Made by a program: the position numbers and the translations under genes
Notes under the pieces: generated by a model
What the model saw: the letters and a program-made list of their open reading frames with translations, nothing else
Told to the model about the DNA's origin: nothing
Database searches by the model: none
From: Xenoacremonium recifei
Taxonomy: Eukaryota; Ascomycota; Sordariomycetes; Hypocreales; Nectriaceae
NCBI GenBank assembly: GCA_012184525.1
Contig: WOFQ01000001.1
Location: forward strand, 1,426,001-1,490,000
Direction: 5' to 3'
Length of the DNA: 64,000 bases
Shown here: positions 19,991-32,082 of the stretch, in pieces
Layout of the letters: every line of letters begins with the position of its first letter
How positions within the stretch are numbered: the stretch's first letter is position 1

Positions 19991-22900
19991 ATGCCAAACA
20001 CATCCCTCCGACGCCCGCAGAAGGGCTTTCGAAGAGGAGGCAAAGTCGCCTACCATGGCCCTCGATCAACACGAACATTTGCCGCCTCCTCCCGGGCCGA
20101 GGGAACATCGGCAGACGAGAAATGGGAGCGAACACGACTCGCCCACCAGATCGACGAGAACATGGGCTTCGGTCGATACGAGAGCGGCAAAAGGAAAGAA
20201 GGGTGGATGGTCAACGTTCAGCCCACCTCAATCGAGGACGAGAGGATACCCGGTGGTCGTGCTGCGCTAGACTGCTACTTCATCGAGGAGGACGGTTCGA
20301 CATTCAAGGCCACCGTCGAGTATGATCCCTACTTCTTGATCGCTGTCAGAAAAGGCCATGAGTCCGAGGTCGAGGAATGGGTCAAGCGAGTCGCCGGTGG
20401 TGGTGTTGTCAAGGCAGTCAAGCGAGTTGAGAAAGACGATCTCAATATGCCCAATCATCTGCTGGGCTACCGACGGACATTCCTGCAGCTCAGTTTCGCC
20501 AATGTCGGCGATCTGATGACTACGAGGAGGGACATTATGCCCATCGCTGAAAAGAACAAGAAGAACATGAATGCTATGGACGCATATGCTGAGGTCGCCA
20601 CGTAAGTTTACGACGAGGAACTCAAGTGTATCCTTACTAAATAGCTCCAGCGATGCCAACGGCACCTTCGACCTTTTTGATGATTTACGAGATGACGAAA
20701 GACACGGAAATGCCCCGTTCGCAGACGCGAGCGACTTCATTGTCGATATACGAGAATACGATGTTCCTTACCATGTACGAGTAATGATAGACTTGGGTCA
20801 GTTTCCGACATCTCGCATTCCCGCAACATATACTCACCAAACCTAGATCTAAGAGTTGGCAATTGGTACTTTGTCGAGGCCAAGCATGGTGTCACGAAGA
20901 TATTACCAAACTTAGAGCGATCACTTCCTGCAGACCCTGTCGTCCTAGCATTCGATATTGAGACGACAAAATTGCCCCTGAAGTTCCCCGACGCCGCCAT
21001 CGACCAGGTTATGATGATTTCGTATATGATCGATGGTCAAGGGTTTCTCATCACCAACCGCGAAATCATTTCAGAAGACATTGGCGACTTCGATTACACT
21101 CCCAAACCCGAGTATCCTGGTCCGTTCATGATATTCAACGAGCCCAATGAGAAAGGTGTCCTCGAGCGTTTCTTCCTCCACATCAAGGAGGCCCGTCCAA
21201 CTGTCATCGCCACTTACAACGGCGACTTCTTCGATTGGCCTTTTGTAGAAGCTCGAGCAAGTGTCAATGGGATCGACATGTACCAGGAGATTGGCTGGAG
21301 AAAGAACAGCGAAGACCAGTTCCAGTGCAATTACAGCGTGCACATGGACTGTTTCCACTGGGTCAACCGAGATTCTTATCTTCCTCAAGGATCTCGAGGT
21401 CTGAAGGCTGTCACTGTTGCCAAGCTCGGGTACGACCCTGACGAACTTGATCCCGAACTGATGACACCGTACGCCCAAGAAAGGCCACAAACTCTCGCAG
21501 AATACTCAGTCTCCGACGCCGTGGCGACGTACTATTTGTATATGAAGTACATTCATCCTTTCGTGTTCTCACTATGTACAATTCTCCCCCTGGGAGGCGA
21601 CGATACCCTACGAAAAGGAACGGGCACGCTTTGTGAGATGCTTCTGATGGTGCAGGCATATCAGAGAGGCATCGTGCTCCCTAACAAGTACATGTCACCT
21701 AAAGAAGCGTTTTGGGACGGTCATCTGCTTGATTCTGAGACCTATGTCGGTGGTCACGTCGAAAGTATCGAGGCCGGAGTGTTTCGATCCGATATTCCCG
21801 TCGACTTCGCGGTTCAACCATCAGCTATCGACGAGCTCCTCGGTGATCTTGACGCCGCTTTAAGATTCGTCATTGAAGTGGAAGAGAAGAAGAAATTCGA
21901 AGATGTGGAGAATTATGAAGAGGTCAAAGAGCAAATTGCTGCTCGACTAATGAAGCTCAAGGAGACACCCAATCGACACGAGCGACCCCTGATCTATCAC
22001 TTGGATGTCGCCTCCATGTACCCCAATATTATGACGACCAACCGACTACAGCCTGATTCAATGATCAAGGAGTCGGACTGCGCCGCATGTGACTTCAATC
22101 GTCCCGGAAAGACATGCGATCGACGATTGCCCTGGGCGTGGAGAGGCGAGTATATCCCGGCAAAGCGGGACGAATACAACATGATTCGAAATGCTCTGGA
22201 GAACGAGAAGTTCCCTGGAAAGTACCCGAGTTCGCCTCCACGCACTTTCCAAGACTTATCAGAGGAGGAACGAGCGAATCTTATCAGAAAGCGTCTTCAG
22301 CTCTACTCGCAAAAGGTCTACCACAAGATTCACGACTCGACGACGATTGTTCGAGAAGCCATCATCTGCCAGCGAGAAAACCCTTTCTACATCAACACAG
22401 TACGAGACTTCCGCGATCGTCGTTACGACTACAAGGGAAAAGCGAAGGTCTGGAAAGGCAAAACATCAGCATTGCAATCCTCAGGCGCCGCGGCAAACGA
22501 GATTGATGCTGCGAAGAAAATGATTATTCTGTACGACTCTCTTCAATTGGCCCATAAGGTTATTCTCAACTCTTTCTACGGCTATGTCATGAGAAAGGGT
22601 TCCCGGTGGTACTCGTTAGAAATGGCCGGTGTGACCTGTCTGACGGGTGCCCATATTATCCAGATGGCTCGACAGCTAGTTGAACGACTTGGCCGACCAC
22701 TGGAACTGGACACCGATGGTATCTGGTGCATGCTTCCAGCAACTTTCCCAGAAAATTTCGCCTTCAAGATGAAGAACGGGAAGAAGTTGGCTATCTCATA
22801 CCCCTGCGTCATGTTGAACCACCTCGTTCACGCCCGTTTCACAAATCATCAGTATCAGACGCTCGTCGACAAAGATACTCTCAAATACGAGACGCATAGC

Positions 22901-25900
22901 GACAACTCGATCTTCTTTGAAGTCGACGGCCCCTACAAAGCCATGGTTCTTCCCACCTCAAAGGAGGAGGACAAGAACCTGAAGAAGCGTTATGCTGTCT
23001 TCAACGATGATGGCAGTCTTGCTGAACTGAAGGGTTTCGAGGTCAAACGTCGTGGTGAGCTTAAGCTCATCAAAATCTTCCAGCAACAGATCTTCAAGTT
23101 CTTCCTTGAAGGTACCACGCTGGCTGAGTGTTACAACGCCGTGGCCAAAGTAGCAAACCGGTGGTTGGATGTCCTGCACAGCAAGGGCTCTACACTCGCG
23201 GACGAAGAATTGATGGAGCTCATTTCCGAGAACCGCAGTATGTCAAAGACACTCGAAGAGTATGGTTCTCAAAAGTCCACCAGTATCACCACTGCAAAGC
23301 GACTTGCCGATTTCCTTGGCGAGCAGATGGTGAAGGATAAGGGGTTGAACTGCAAATTCATTATCTGCGCTCGGCCAAGGAACGCACCTGTCACAGAGCG
23401 TGCCGTACCCGTCGCAATATTTTCCGCGGAAGAGAGTGTCAAGAGGACATACCTCAAGAAGTGGCTCAAGGAGGAACCCGCCGACACTGACCCGCGAGCA
23501 CTTCTTGATTGGGATTATTACCTTGAGCGACTGGGTTCTGTCATTCAGAAGCTCATCACTATCCCTGCAGCCCTGCAAAAGGTCCGAAACCCAGTCCCAC
23601 GAGTGCCTCATCCCGACTGGTTGCAAAGAAGGATCAATATCAAGGACGACAAGATGAAGCAGAAGAAGCTTACCGACCTGTTCACCAAAGGCCCCTTGGA
23701 GGATATAACGAATCTGAATGGGCCGCGTATGGATGACATGGAGGATTTTGGCAGCAAACTCCTGAAGCCAAAGGTCTTGAGTACGGCGGTAGCCGCTTCA
23801 CAGCCTGCTCCGACGGTTCAGAAGCGCAAGTCCCCTGAGCCCCAGGAGAACAACGATCCGATGGCTGCTCTGCCAAAGGTCATGCCAAGCCCATCGGAAG
23901 ACTACGTCGGCTTCCTGTTATACCAGAAGCAGAAGTGGAAGCTCCAGAAACAAGCCCGCATCCGAAGGAGACAACTTTTCGGAGATCGACGAGGTCATGC
24001 CGGTGGCAACATCCAGCAGACGTTCATGAAGCAGGCTCACATTACCTACACGAACACCTGGCAAGTCTTGCATCTCAAGCCTACCGAAACGCCCGGTATT
24101 GTCACAGCATATGTCCTCATCGATGCCAAGATACACACGTTGAAGATCAACGTGCCACGACAAGTCTTCCTCAATCTCAAGAGCAAAGACCTTCCCGACG
24201 TCGAGATTGCGGGCTGCGAGGTAGAGCAAGTCAACTATACGCTTCCAAATGGCCATCCCTCCAGCCATCTTTTCAAGCTCACGGTTCCGGAAGATGTCTA
24301 CTTCAATGAGAGCGAGAAGTTCTCTTTGCTTTTCAACCACCCCAGTGTCGAAGGAGTATATGAGAAACAAGTACCCCTCAACATCCGAGCTGTTCTTCAA
24401 CTTGGAAACTTGTGTACTATCGATGAGGAACAGCACGCTGTTCTCGGGAAAGGACTTGAGCATGGCTTCGATTTGGCCGGTCTCAAGCGCCCGACAAAGA
24501 CCAGAACATATCTTGAGACTTCGCCTTTGGCATACATCTATGTCTCCCATATCACGGCTGGCGAGCGCCAAATCTTTGGAGTCTTCTCAACAACCAGCGA
24601 TCAGGCTCATGTCGTGATCCTTCAGAAGAACAGAGATTCTGGACAAGACCTCCCCAATATTACGAGGATGTACTCGGAGCTGCTAGCAAAACAGGCTCAA
24701 GAGGCGGCAGGATCCAACTGGCAAGACTGCTTCACATACCAAGAGAGGGTCAACTTCAAGATCACGCAAGTGACAACTCGTCGAAAGGCACACCTCGAGA
24801 TTGGTGACATTGTCAAGAAGATGCGAAAGGACGAAATACGGCCACAGATGATGGTCATTCAATCATCCCAGCGCAGACTTCTCATTCACGATGTACCTAT
24901 TCTAGGAGAATTTCCTGTCCTGCCCCTGAAGTATGATGTCGCGGACAGCTCGCTCCCGCCTCTGGGCTGGCAAGCCGTCGTCGCCAGACGCCTTGTCGGA
25001 CATTACCTTGGACTTGGGTCATGGATCCTGCATCTGACAGCTTTGGCACGTTACGGAGATGTTCCACTCTGCAACCTGGAACGAGACGACCCTAGATTCT
25101 TGATTGATGTGGCTTATGCTCGTCGACTTCAGGCAAACGGGGTCATTCTCTGGTGGTCCTCTGGGTCTCGCCCGGATCATGCTGGGTATGAGAAAGACGA
25201 TCTCTTGGGACCACTGGATACTGTCAAGATGCCCAGTGTGAACAATCCAGGAACATTTTCCTCGGTGTGTATCGATCTTGATGTCCGAAACCTCGCCATC
25301 AACACCATCCTTACTTCTTCTCTCATCAACGAGCTTGAGGGAGCCGACTCAGTCGCCTTCAACCCAGCATCTGGTGATTCCGAAGTATTGGCGTCAGAGA
25401 ATGCATTCGCCAATGCAGGAGTTCTCGTGCTCCGTGAAATGGTCAAGGCCTGGTGGGCTGAGGCTTGCAAGGGCAGCACCATGGCCGATGTGCTCGTTCA
25501 ACACCTCGTCCGTTGGGTTGAGAATCCGGATTCGTTCCTCTACGATCGTGCATTGCATTACTACGTCCAGATGATGTCTCGCAAGGCTTTCCAGCAACTA
25601 ATGGCGGATTTCAGACGTGTTGGATCCCAAGTTGTCTTTGCCAGTGCCAACCGTCTCATCTTGCAGACGACGAAGGCAGAGGTCGGAAACGCCTATGCCT
25701 ACAGTCAGTACATCATCAAGTCGATCAAGAGCAAGCCTCTGTTCCACTTCATCGACTTGGAAATCAAGGAGTACTGGGACTACCTTGTCTGGTATGACGA
25801 ATTCAACTACGGCGGAAAGGCATGTCAAGAGGTCATCGAGGCGGATGAGCAGGACCTTCAGACTGTGATGAATTGGCAGATGGCAGGTTTCCTGCCAACC

Positions 25901-26731
25901 AGACTTCGACCAACATTCCAGGACTGGGTGATTGAATTTATCCAGCTCATGCATAAGCTCAAGCGGCCCCAACTAGGTGATCCTGACTCGACGCCTCGGC
26001 TGACCCAGCTTCCGAACCGCAACTTGGAGAAGCAAGAAGGGCAGATCATCTTGGGGAAGGCCTTTGAGAAACCCCTGAAGAAGGACATCCTCGGTCTCAT
26101 CAATCAACAGAAGCGCGAATTGCTCCATCCCGAACTTGCAGGAGATTATTCTTTCCCAAATCTCCCTGGTTCGCACCTCAACCCCAGCAACCCAATTCTG
26201 GAGCTTGTCAAGTCGCTCATGCAAGTCCTGTCTCTTGACAAGAACATCACTCTGGAGGCCCGTCTTCTTCGCAAGGAGCTCCTCGCGCTCTTCGACATTC
26301 GGGAGTTCTCCAAAGAGGGTACCTTTGCCAACCCCTCAGAGAGCCTCAAACTACCGCAGATCTCTTGCGATAGTTGCACGATGACTCGAGACTTAGACTT
26401 CTGCCGCGACGAAGACCTGTTTGGTGAGGGCGCAACATGGCGATGCGGCTTCTGCGCAAACGAATTTGATCGCGTTGCCATTGAAGAGCGGTTGCTAAGC
26501 ATGGTGGAAAGCTGGGTCGTTGAGTGGTCGACCCAAGATCTGAAGTGTGTTCGGTGCGGGGCTCTGAGGTTGAACGACTTCATGGAACACTGCACTTGCA
26601 GCGGCGAGTGGAAGGAAATAGTGTCGAGAGAAGAGGTGGACAAGAAGATGGGTGTCATGAGAAGAGTGGCCAAGTTTTATGGTTTGAGGATGTTGGGAGA
26701 TGTGGTGGAGGGACTATATCACAGCTTGTGA
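19991..26731 (+). CDS. POL2: DNA polymerase epsilon catalytic subunit A
   Basis: Leading-strand replicative DNA polymerase with proofreading exonuclease, acting in the nucleus with Dpb2, Dpb3 and Dpb4. Three exons (19991-20601, 20651-20796, 20847-26731) give 2213 aa, as in other fungi. Exo I is FDIETTK with D289 and E291; Exo II is YNGDFFDWP; Exo III is YSVSDAVATYY. Polymerase motif A is DVASMYPNIM (D639), motif B KVILNSFYGY, motif C ELDTDGIW (D874, D876). The Cys-rich insert CAACDFNRPGKTC, which in yeast carries an iron-sulfur cluster, is present. The catalytically dead second polymerase half follows, then two C-terminal zinc modules (CDSCTMTRDLDFC...CGFC and CVRCGAL...CTC). Exon 2 could instead begin at 20645, adding two residues. 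All catalytic residues are intact. Confidence 0.97.
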
Positions 26732-27313
26732 GGCAGGCGTTGTTGGCTGAATGCATTGTATACTGGAGTTGTTGGAGTTATGACTGTTGAGGGGTTACAG
26801 CCGTGTTTGGCTTAGGACTGCAATAATCAAATGACGAATTCAAAGCTTGCTCTCATTACTCCCGTGTTGTTTAGTTAAGGCGTGCAGAGACCACGGTTCG
26901 GAGCAGGTAGGTGACGAGGCCGGCTTTGTCTCTCAGGCTCTTGGACCATATTACATCCTGGTTTACCTACACAATTTCCCGAGTCCTACCAACAATAACA
27001 ACCCCGCAATGGCTTTGTAAATGCTTGCGAGGATGAAAGTCGTGTGGGATGGCAGGAGGGAGCCAATGAAGCGAGTGCGAGTTGCGGTAGCATTAGGCAA
27101 CTGCGCCTCAAAGGACGAGTTGGGGGCCGCCTTCCTGCAAGGTCATCATCTAGGACTCGTCCGCCTTAATTGGCCTCGACTAGCAATCCCTCTCTTCCCT
27201 CCCATTCTTTTTTGCCTCGTCTTCTTTCATTCGAGCAGCTTCACTTTGGATACTGCCGCTGCAGCAAATTGACTCCAGCGCCCCCTCTGGTAGGAGGCGC
27301 CGCCACTGCCATT
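26732..27313. other. Intergenic, POL2 to zinc-finger/protease-like gene
   Basis: About 580 bp with the POL2 3' end and the next promoter. An open plus-strand frame continues upstream of the chosen ATG at 27314 but has no earlier ATG in that frame that improves the protein. Confidence 0.4.
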
Positions 27314-30061
27314 ATGTCCCGCCCCCAGAACTACTATAACTATCGGCCCGCAACGCCTGCGGATAGTCCCGCTGCTCGCCGCCGTCTTAGTTGTCGAGCG
27401 CCGGTTCCGCAACCTCCTCCGTCGCCAACGCAGTCCAATGAGTGGGCGCGGGCGGATGCCTCGATCGCCTCGTCTGCCTACAGCCCGGCCGAGTGTGAGC
27501 TTTTCAAGTCCACGTCCGACTTTGAAGGCTATGGCTACTATCCGACGCCCAGCTTCCCCGTCCCCGATCTGGTCGTCAGCAAGCCGGATCCTGAGCCTGC
27601 CTTCTATCCCACAGACCGGGGCAGACTCGCCCTGACAAAGACATTCAGCACCACAGGCTCTGACACTCAGACGTCTTCTGTTGGTTCGCTGCTTTCGCCC
27701 ATCCAGACAGACGCCAGCGACACAATCAGGGACAGGAGCCGTTCGAGAGGCCCCAGCCCACTTGCATCAGCCAGCGTCACGGAAGACTCCCCCAAGTGCT
27801 TGGTCTGTCTCGGACCGCAATGTGAAGAGACATTCACCTGCGAAGACGACTTGAGGGCCCACGTCAAGTCCATTCACACGCATACCTGCCATTGGGCCGG
27901 TTGCGATCAACCCAGCTTTGAGTCTCGCAACGGCCTGATCTGGCACGTCGACGTCGAGCATCTGCTCGTTTGTCCATCGACGGGTTGCAAAGAGTCATCC
28001 TTCCAGAGCTCGCGTCTTCTGAAGTCGCACATCGCCGTTGCTCATCCAGAGGCTGGAATCGACGTTGTCAAAGACTGGCAATTATCGCCCACTGTCCCTG
28101 AATCCCATACATCGATGAAACGAACTGCTTCGCCGCAGAATTTCCAGCAGAGTACACACGTGTCTCCGCGAACTAATGCTCCTTTGAAAGAGGGCGATTC
28201 ATACTCTAAAGATCTCTCGGCAATTACAGCAGTGAAGCGCAAGTGTCAAGACCAACTCAGGAAGGTAGTCGAAAAGAAGGCAAAACGGTCTACTGCAAGT
28301 AAGTTTCACCTCTCAAGTCCTGGGTGTTGCAGATTCAGTGGGATTCGTCATAACCCTTCCCTTCTTACGATGCACACATGCTGCCGGAGCGAGAGACTGA
28401 CTCGCATAGATACACCAAGGTCTGCGGACAGTCCTACCGACCTCGTTCGAGGTAGAGCCTCGAGACTCGTCGAGACGACAAGCTTCCCGCTTGTGTTCGA
28501 GCATGCCATCCTGCCTTTCCTGGCCGAGTTCATTCCAAAATGGGCTGGCTCTCGATATGTGATCAGTGCCACCAGGGGTAGGACAGCGCAGAGTCGGCGC
28601 ATTTGCATCATGACCCAGCACCGACTGTCCCGAGCCCGCAAAATGATCATCGCAACACACGTTCAGGATCTCTTGCCCAGTAACTTCAAACCATTGGTCT
28701 CGTTCTTCTACTCGGTGGGCAGAGTCGACCGCATGACCTGGGCAAGAGGTCTCAGCAAGGACCTTCTGGACGATATCTGCACAGCCCGCAACCCCTATTT
28801 CTTCCGAAGCCCGTGCATGGGTGACAGCATTGGCATCACTGGCAACGAGACTTTCGAAGATAGCACAGCAACTCTTGGGCCTTGTCTGTTCTTCGGGGGC
28901 AGACATTACTGGTTGGGCAACTTCCATCCTTTCCTTCAGGCGTATCAACATGCTGGGTCAGTGGAAGTTGAGCACCCTTCCCTCCAGGACAGGAAACGCT
29001 GCGTGGCAGAGGGGCACGACGCGATGGCACAAGAAGTTGGGTTCAAGCTGGGTGATCTTCAAGTCACATCTGGTTGGAATCTCAAGACGACCCGTATATC
29101 CCATGAGCCTTACTGGGAGGAGATGGACAAGGAGCAGCCCCTGGTAGTTACCGACTGGGCTCTAATTGGTTCGCGCACCTCCCACGCCAATATGCTCCGA
29201 CAATTCCCCTCGGAGACCCAGCCTCCGATCAAGAAAGCACTCATTCGCACTGTCAGCTGCATCACGCCAGGGGCGGATGTTCTCTCCAGCGGGCGTACCT
29301 CTGGGTATCAACGGGGACAGGTCTGTGAGATACCAGCCTTGGTCAGCGGTGACGAGAATGGCACTCAGAAGACGACGAGGGAATGGTTCATAGAGGAACC
29401 ATATCCTTACGACGATGAAGAGGCCTGGATTCGGGGTGGCATTGGGGTTCATGGTGACAGCGGTGCTGCCATTGTCGAAGCAAACACTCACGCCCTCCTC
29501 GGCCACCTCTGGGGACGCAATCACTACTACGGGCCTGGACCTCGACATACCTTCTTCACCCCTATCGCCGACGTGTTCGATGACATACAAGAGAAGTGCG
29601 GAGAACAGGTCCGACCTCAACTTCCCCAGCACCGCGACGACGATGATCGATACCCAATTCATCCCACTTGTCGCCAGTGCTACGACTTGAGGGTGTACCT
29701 CGACAGCCGTCGCAGTTCACGCATATCACTTCAGAGCATGATCATGGGGAGAGGCGACGGCGAGCACGACCTCACCTCTATTGAGGCTGACTCTGAGCTA
29801 GCTACGCCGCGAGACTCGCACCGCATCATGAGCGTTGAAGAGGCGAGCTCCTCCTTCCATGGCCTTCTCTCGCCGGGGCAGTTTACCGGCCCCTGTCCAG
29901 GCACCCCTAGCGGGTCTGTAGATATAAAGCATCCGTACGCTCCAACATTGGACATCGATGATCTCTATGACACAGCAATCACTACTGCCGAAGGATCTCG
30001 GAAACGTTCAGGGATGAGTGGATATACCGATATGGTGAAGAGGCAACGAAGAGCATCTTGA
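27314..30061 (+). CDS. C2H2 zinc-finger protein with a trypsin-like serine protease domain
   Basis: I know no named protein with this layout. Two exons (27314-28298, 28410-30061) give 878 aa. The 111-nt intron is frame-neutral and stop-free but has a GTAAGT donor and a CTGAC branch; retained, it would add 37 residues. Residues 1-155 are disordered. Two canonical C2H2 fingers follow at C192/C197/H211/H215 and C220/C225/H239/H244, after an atypical Cys-rich one (C162, C165, H183, H188). A basic stretch lies at about 308-326. Residues 480-720 resemble a chymotrypsin fold: GPCLFFGG before H501 (NFHPF), D577 in VVTDWALIG, GRTSGYQRGQV at about 623-633, and S679 in GVHGDSGAAIV followed by LLGHLWG. 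A full triad is thus visible, but activity is inferred. The stop lies 2 bp from the CUE3 stop. Confidence 0.7.
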   Translation: MSRPQNYYNYRPATPADSPAARRRLSCRAPVPQPPPSPTQSNEWARADASIASSAYSPAECELFKSTSDFEGYGYYPTPSFPVPDLVVSKPDPEPAFYPTDRGRLALTKTFSTTGSDTQTSSVGSLLSPIQTDASDTIRDRSRSRGPSPLASASVTEDSPKCLVCLGPQCEETFTCEDDLRAHVKSIHTHTCHWAGCDQPSFESRNGLIWHVDVEHLLVCPSTGCKESSFQSSRLLKSHIAVAHPEAGIDVVKDWQLSPTVPESHTSMKRTASPQNFQQSTHVSPRTNAPLKEGDSYSKDLSAITAVKRKCQDQLRKVVEKKAKRSTASKFHLSSPGCCRFSGIRHNPSLLTMHTCCRSERLTRIDTPRSADSPTDLVRGRASRLVETTSFPLVFEHAILPFLAEFIPKWAGSRYVISATRGRTAQSRRICIMTQHRLSRARKMIIATHVQDLLPSNFKPLVSFFYSVGRVDRMTWARGLSKDLLDDICTARNPYFFRSPCMGDSIGITGNETFEDSTATLGPCLFFGGRHYWLGNFHPFLQAYQHAGSVEVEHPSLQDRKRCVAEGHDAMAQEVGFKLGDLQVTSGWNLKTTRISHEPYWEEMDKEQPLVVTDWALIGSRTSHANMLRQFPSETQPPIKKALIRTVSCITPGADVLSSGRTSGYQRGQVCEIPALVSGDENGTQKTTREWFIEEPYPYDDEEAWIRGGIGVHGDSGAAIVEANTHALLGHLWGRNHYYGPGPRHTFFTPIADVFDDIQEKCGEQVRPQLPQHRDDDDRYPIHPTCRQCYDLRVYLDSRRSSRISLQSMIMGRGDGEHDLTSIEADSELATPRDSHRIMSVEEASSSFHGLLSPGQFTGPCPGTPSGSVDIKHPYAPTLDIDDLYDTAITTAEGSRKRSGMSGYTDMVKRQRRAS

Positions 30062-30063
30062 AC

Positions 30064-32082
30064 TCAGGGCGCGAACCCTCCACGTGCCATCTTCTTCGCG
30101 CGGGCATCGCGGCGGTTGTGATTTGCTCGAGAACCTTTGTGGGCTTCCTTGTTCTTGCGCGCCGACTCGGTCTCCTTCTCTCCCGTCGGACCAGCGACAT
30201 TGCCGCCGCCTCTGCCACCACGGCCTTGACCACGTCCTCTACCACGGCCGCCTCGTCCACCCCTAGAAGCTCCGCGATCTGCGTCGCTGTCTTCCGCTCC
30301 TGAGCCTGTGGGCGTCGCCCTCCAAGAGGTCCGTTCTAGCTGTGCTTGTTGACCACTGAAAGCGTACTTGGCCTCGAGCCTTCGCTTCTGCTGTGGGTTT
30401 CGCGCCAGCATCACAGCCCATCCCTCGAGCGCCTCGTCCGTCATGCCGGTCTCTGCTTTCAGTTTTGTTCGTTGGCTGCTCTTCCTGATGTCAGAGTTCC
30501 GCTCAAATACGCTCGCGTCCATCTGGTACGCCCGAAACAGTGCCTCCTCGTTGACATCGCCAGCAGCATCAGCCTCCTCATTGTTCGTAGCGTCGACGGT
30601 TCCACCAACATCATCAGCGTCATAAGTGTCATCTCGTTCATCATCGTCAGAGTCAAACGCTGCAAGTGCGGAGAGGATGGCCGCCTTGTTCGGTGCGTTT
30701 GACTTGTCTTCCAAGATATCCTCTGCGGTGGCGGCTGGCCGCTTTCCGAATGAAATTTTAGATACATCTACAGCGAGACGATCAAACTCGTCATCATCGT
30801 AGACGTTATGGCGAGCAGTAGGAGGTGTAGAATGTGGTGCCAGATCTGTGTGTCTTTGTGTTTCCGGTTGTAAGGACCTGTACGGCGTTAGCGGTGTGTG
30901 AAAAGGGGCCACTTTTGTGAAGTAATTGGCATACAGTTGCTCGGTGCGGTCTGCATTTGCGAGGTGAGGCGGTAGCGTCTCGCCTAGCAGATTCGCAACG
31001 ACTTGTTCAACATCCTCTCCGTACTCGTCCAGACACTTTGAGATGAACCCAGAACCGAGATCTGGGAAAAGATCCTGGATCTGGGTAATCAGGCTCATCT
31101 GGTGCATGTGTATCTCCGCCTCAGCGTCTTCGTGTGTTTCTTTGCCTTTGCCTTTGTCGATCTTCCTCTTAACTAGTCGCTTTGGCCTATGCATGGCTCC
31201 CTTCTTGAAGCCTTCCAGCGCAGAGATTCGATTCTTCAAGCCATCTGTCCCAGCCCCTGATCCTTCCGCTCTTCGTAATAGAACTTTTAGTAGAGGCGTA
31301 CTTGTGACGAGCTCAGGGACCAGCGAGTCGTTGGCGTTCAAGGGTCCTGCCTTGTGGGCGTCGGCAGCTGATTTAAGAGCGTAAAGCTCGTCGCTCAGCA
31401 TAGCCCATTTCGGGGGCTCGGCATCGACAAGTCCAATAAGACACAAATAGGTAGTGGCGATGATGACTTTTCGTAGAGGCGGGTTCATTACCCGGTAGCA
31501 TGTGACGAGACCATCGAAGAAGTCGGACCCTGCGAGGAACAGCGTGCAGGCGTCTGGTGAGACATGGAGAAGCGAGGTCAAGCGCGAAAGCTCTCTCTCA
31601 ACCAGCTTCAAATCGCCTTTTATTCCGGCGTCGAGCTGCGGAATGAGAAGCTTCTTGAGCGATGAGAGCGAGGATTCCACGGCAGAGGTGTGTTGCTGGA
31701 AGAGGCGCGAGATGAGAGGACTGCTGAGCTTCCGGGGGTATATCCGAGCAACATCTGCGAGAAACGAAAACTCCAGAAGTTGCGCAGGCGGTGATGATGA
31801 GAAGATGCGTGATGTCAGCTGAAAGACGGCTTTGAGAAGCTGTGTTGAGCGGGACCCTAGAGCTGCAGTTCCAGATATCGCCGTCTCTGCGGCGAAGGTC
31901 GTGAGGAATGCGGCGATAGACTCATCATTGGAGATGGCGCCTTTGAGCTGCTTCTCGGGGAGGTTGAGAAGCGCGTGGGAGAGGGCGATCCAGGCGTCGA
32001 TGAGGGCATCCCATTCTTGAGGCGTGAGATGCTGGCGCCAGACGGCCTTGGGGAACGGCGCGAAGGGGGGTAAGCTGGCCAT
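30064..32082 (-). CDS. CUE3: CUE-domain protein Cue3/ASCC2 (RQT complex subunit)
   Basis: Orthologue of yeast Cue3 (Rqt3) and human ASCC2, the ubiquitin-reading subunit of the RQT/ASC-1 complex that splits collided ribosomes in ribosome quality control. It is a single exon of 672 aa; 32082 is the first ATG, the frame beyond it being open without ATG. The N-terminal helical ASCC2 region starts PPFAPFPKAVWRQHLTPQEW and contains SRLTSLLHVSPDACTLFLAG. The CUE domain lies at about 329-370 with the ubiquitin-contact motif LFPDLG (338-343) and NLLGE. A disordered acidic region (DSDDDERDDTYDADD) and an RGG-rich, probably RNA-binding, basic C-terminus ending ARAKKMARGGFAP follow. It is head-to-head with RPS20. 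Confidence 0.9.
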   Translation of the reverse strand: MASLPPFAPFPKAVWRQHLTPQEWDALIDAWIALSHALLNLPEKQLKGAISNDESIAAFLTTFAAETAISGTAALGSRSTQLLKAVFQLTSRIFSSSPPAQLLEFSFLADVARIYPRKLSSPLISRLFQQHTSAVESSLSSLKKLLIPQLDAGIKGDLKLVERELSRLTSLLHVSPDACTLFLAGSDFFDGLVTCYRVMNPPLRKVIIATTYLCLIGLVDAEPPKWAMLSDELYALKSAADAHKAGPLNANDSLVPELVTSTPLLKVLLRRAEGSGAGTDGLKNRISALEGFKKGAMHRPKRLVKRKIDKGKGKETHEDAEAEIHMHQMSLITQIQDLFPDLGSGFISKCLDEYGEDVEQVVANLLGETLPPHLANADRTEQLYANYFTKVAPFHTPLTPYRSLQPETQRHTDLAPHSTPPTARHNVYDDDEFDRLAVDVSKISFGKRPAATAEDILEDKSNAPNKAAILSALAAFDSDDDERDDTYDADDVGGTVDATNNEEADAAGDVNEEALFRAYQMDASVFERNSDIRKSSQRTKLKAETGMTDEALEGWAVMLARNPQQKRRLEAKYAFSGQQAQLERTSWRATPTGSGAEDSDADRGASRGGRGGRGRGRGQGRGGRGGGNVAGPTGEKETESARKNKEAHKGSRANHNRRDARAKKMARGGFAP

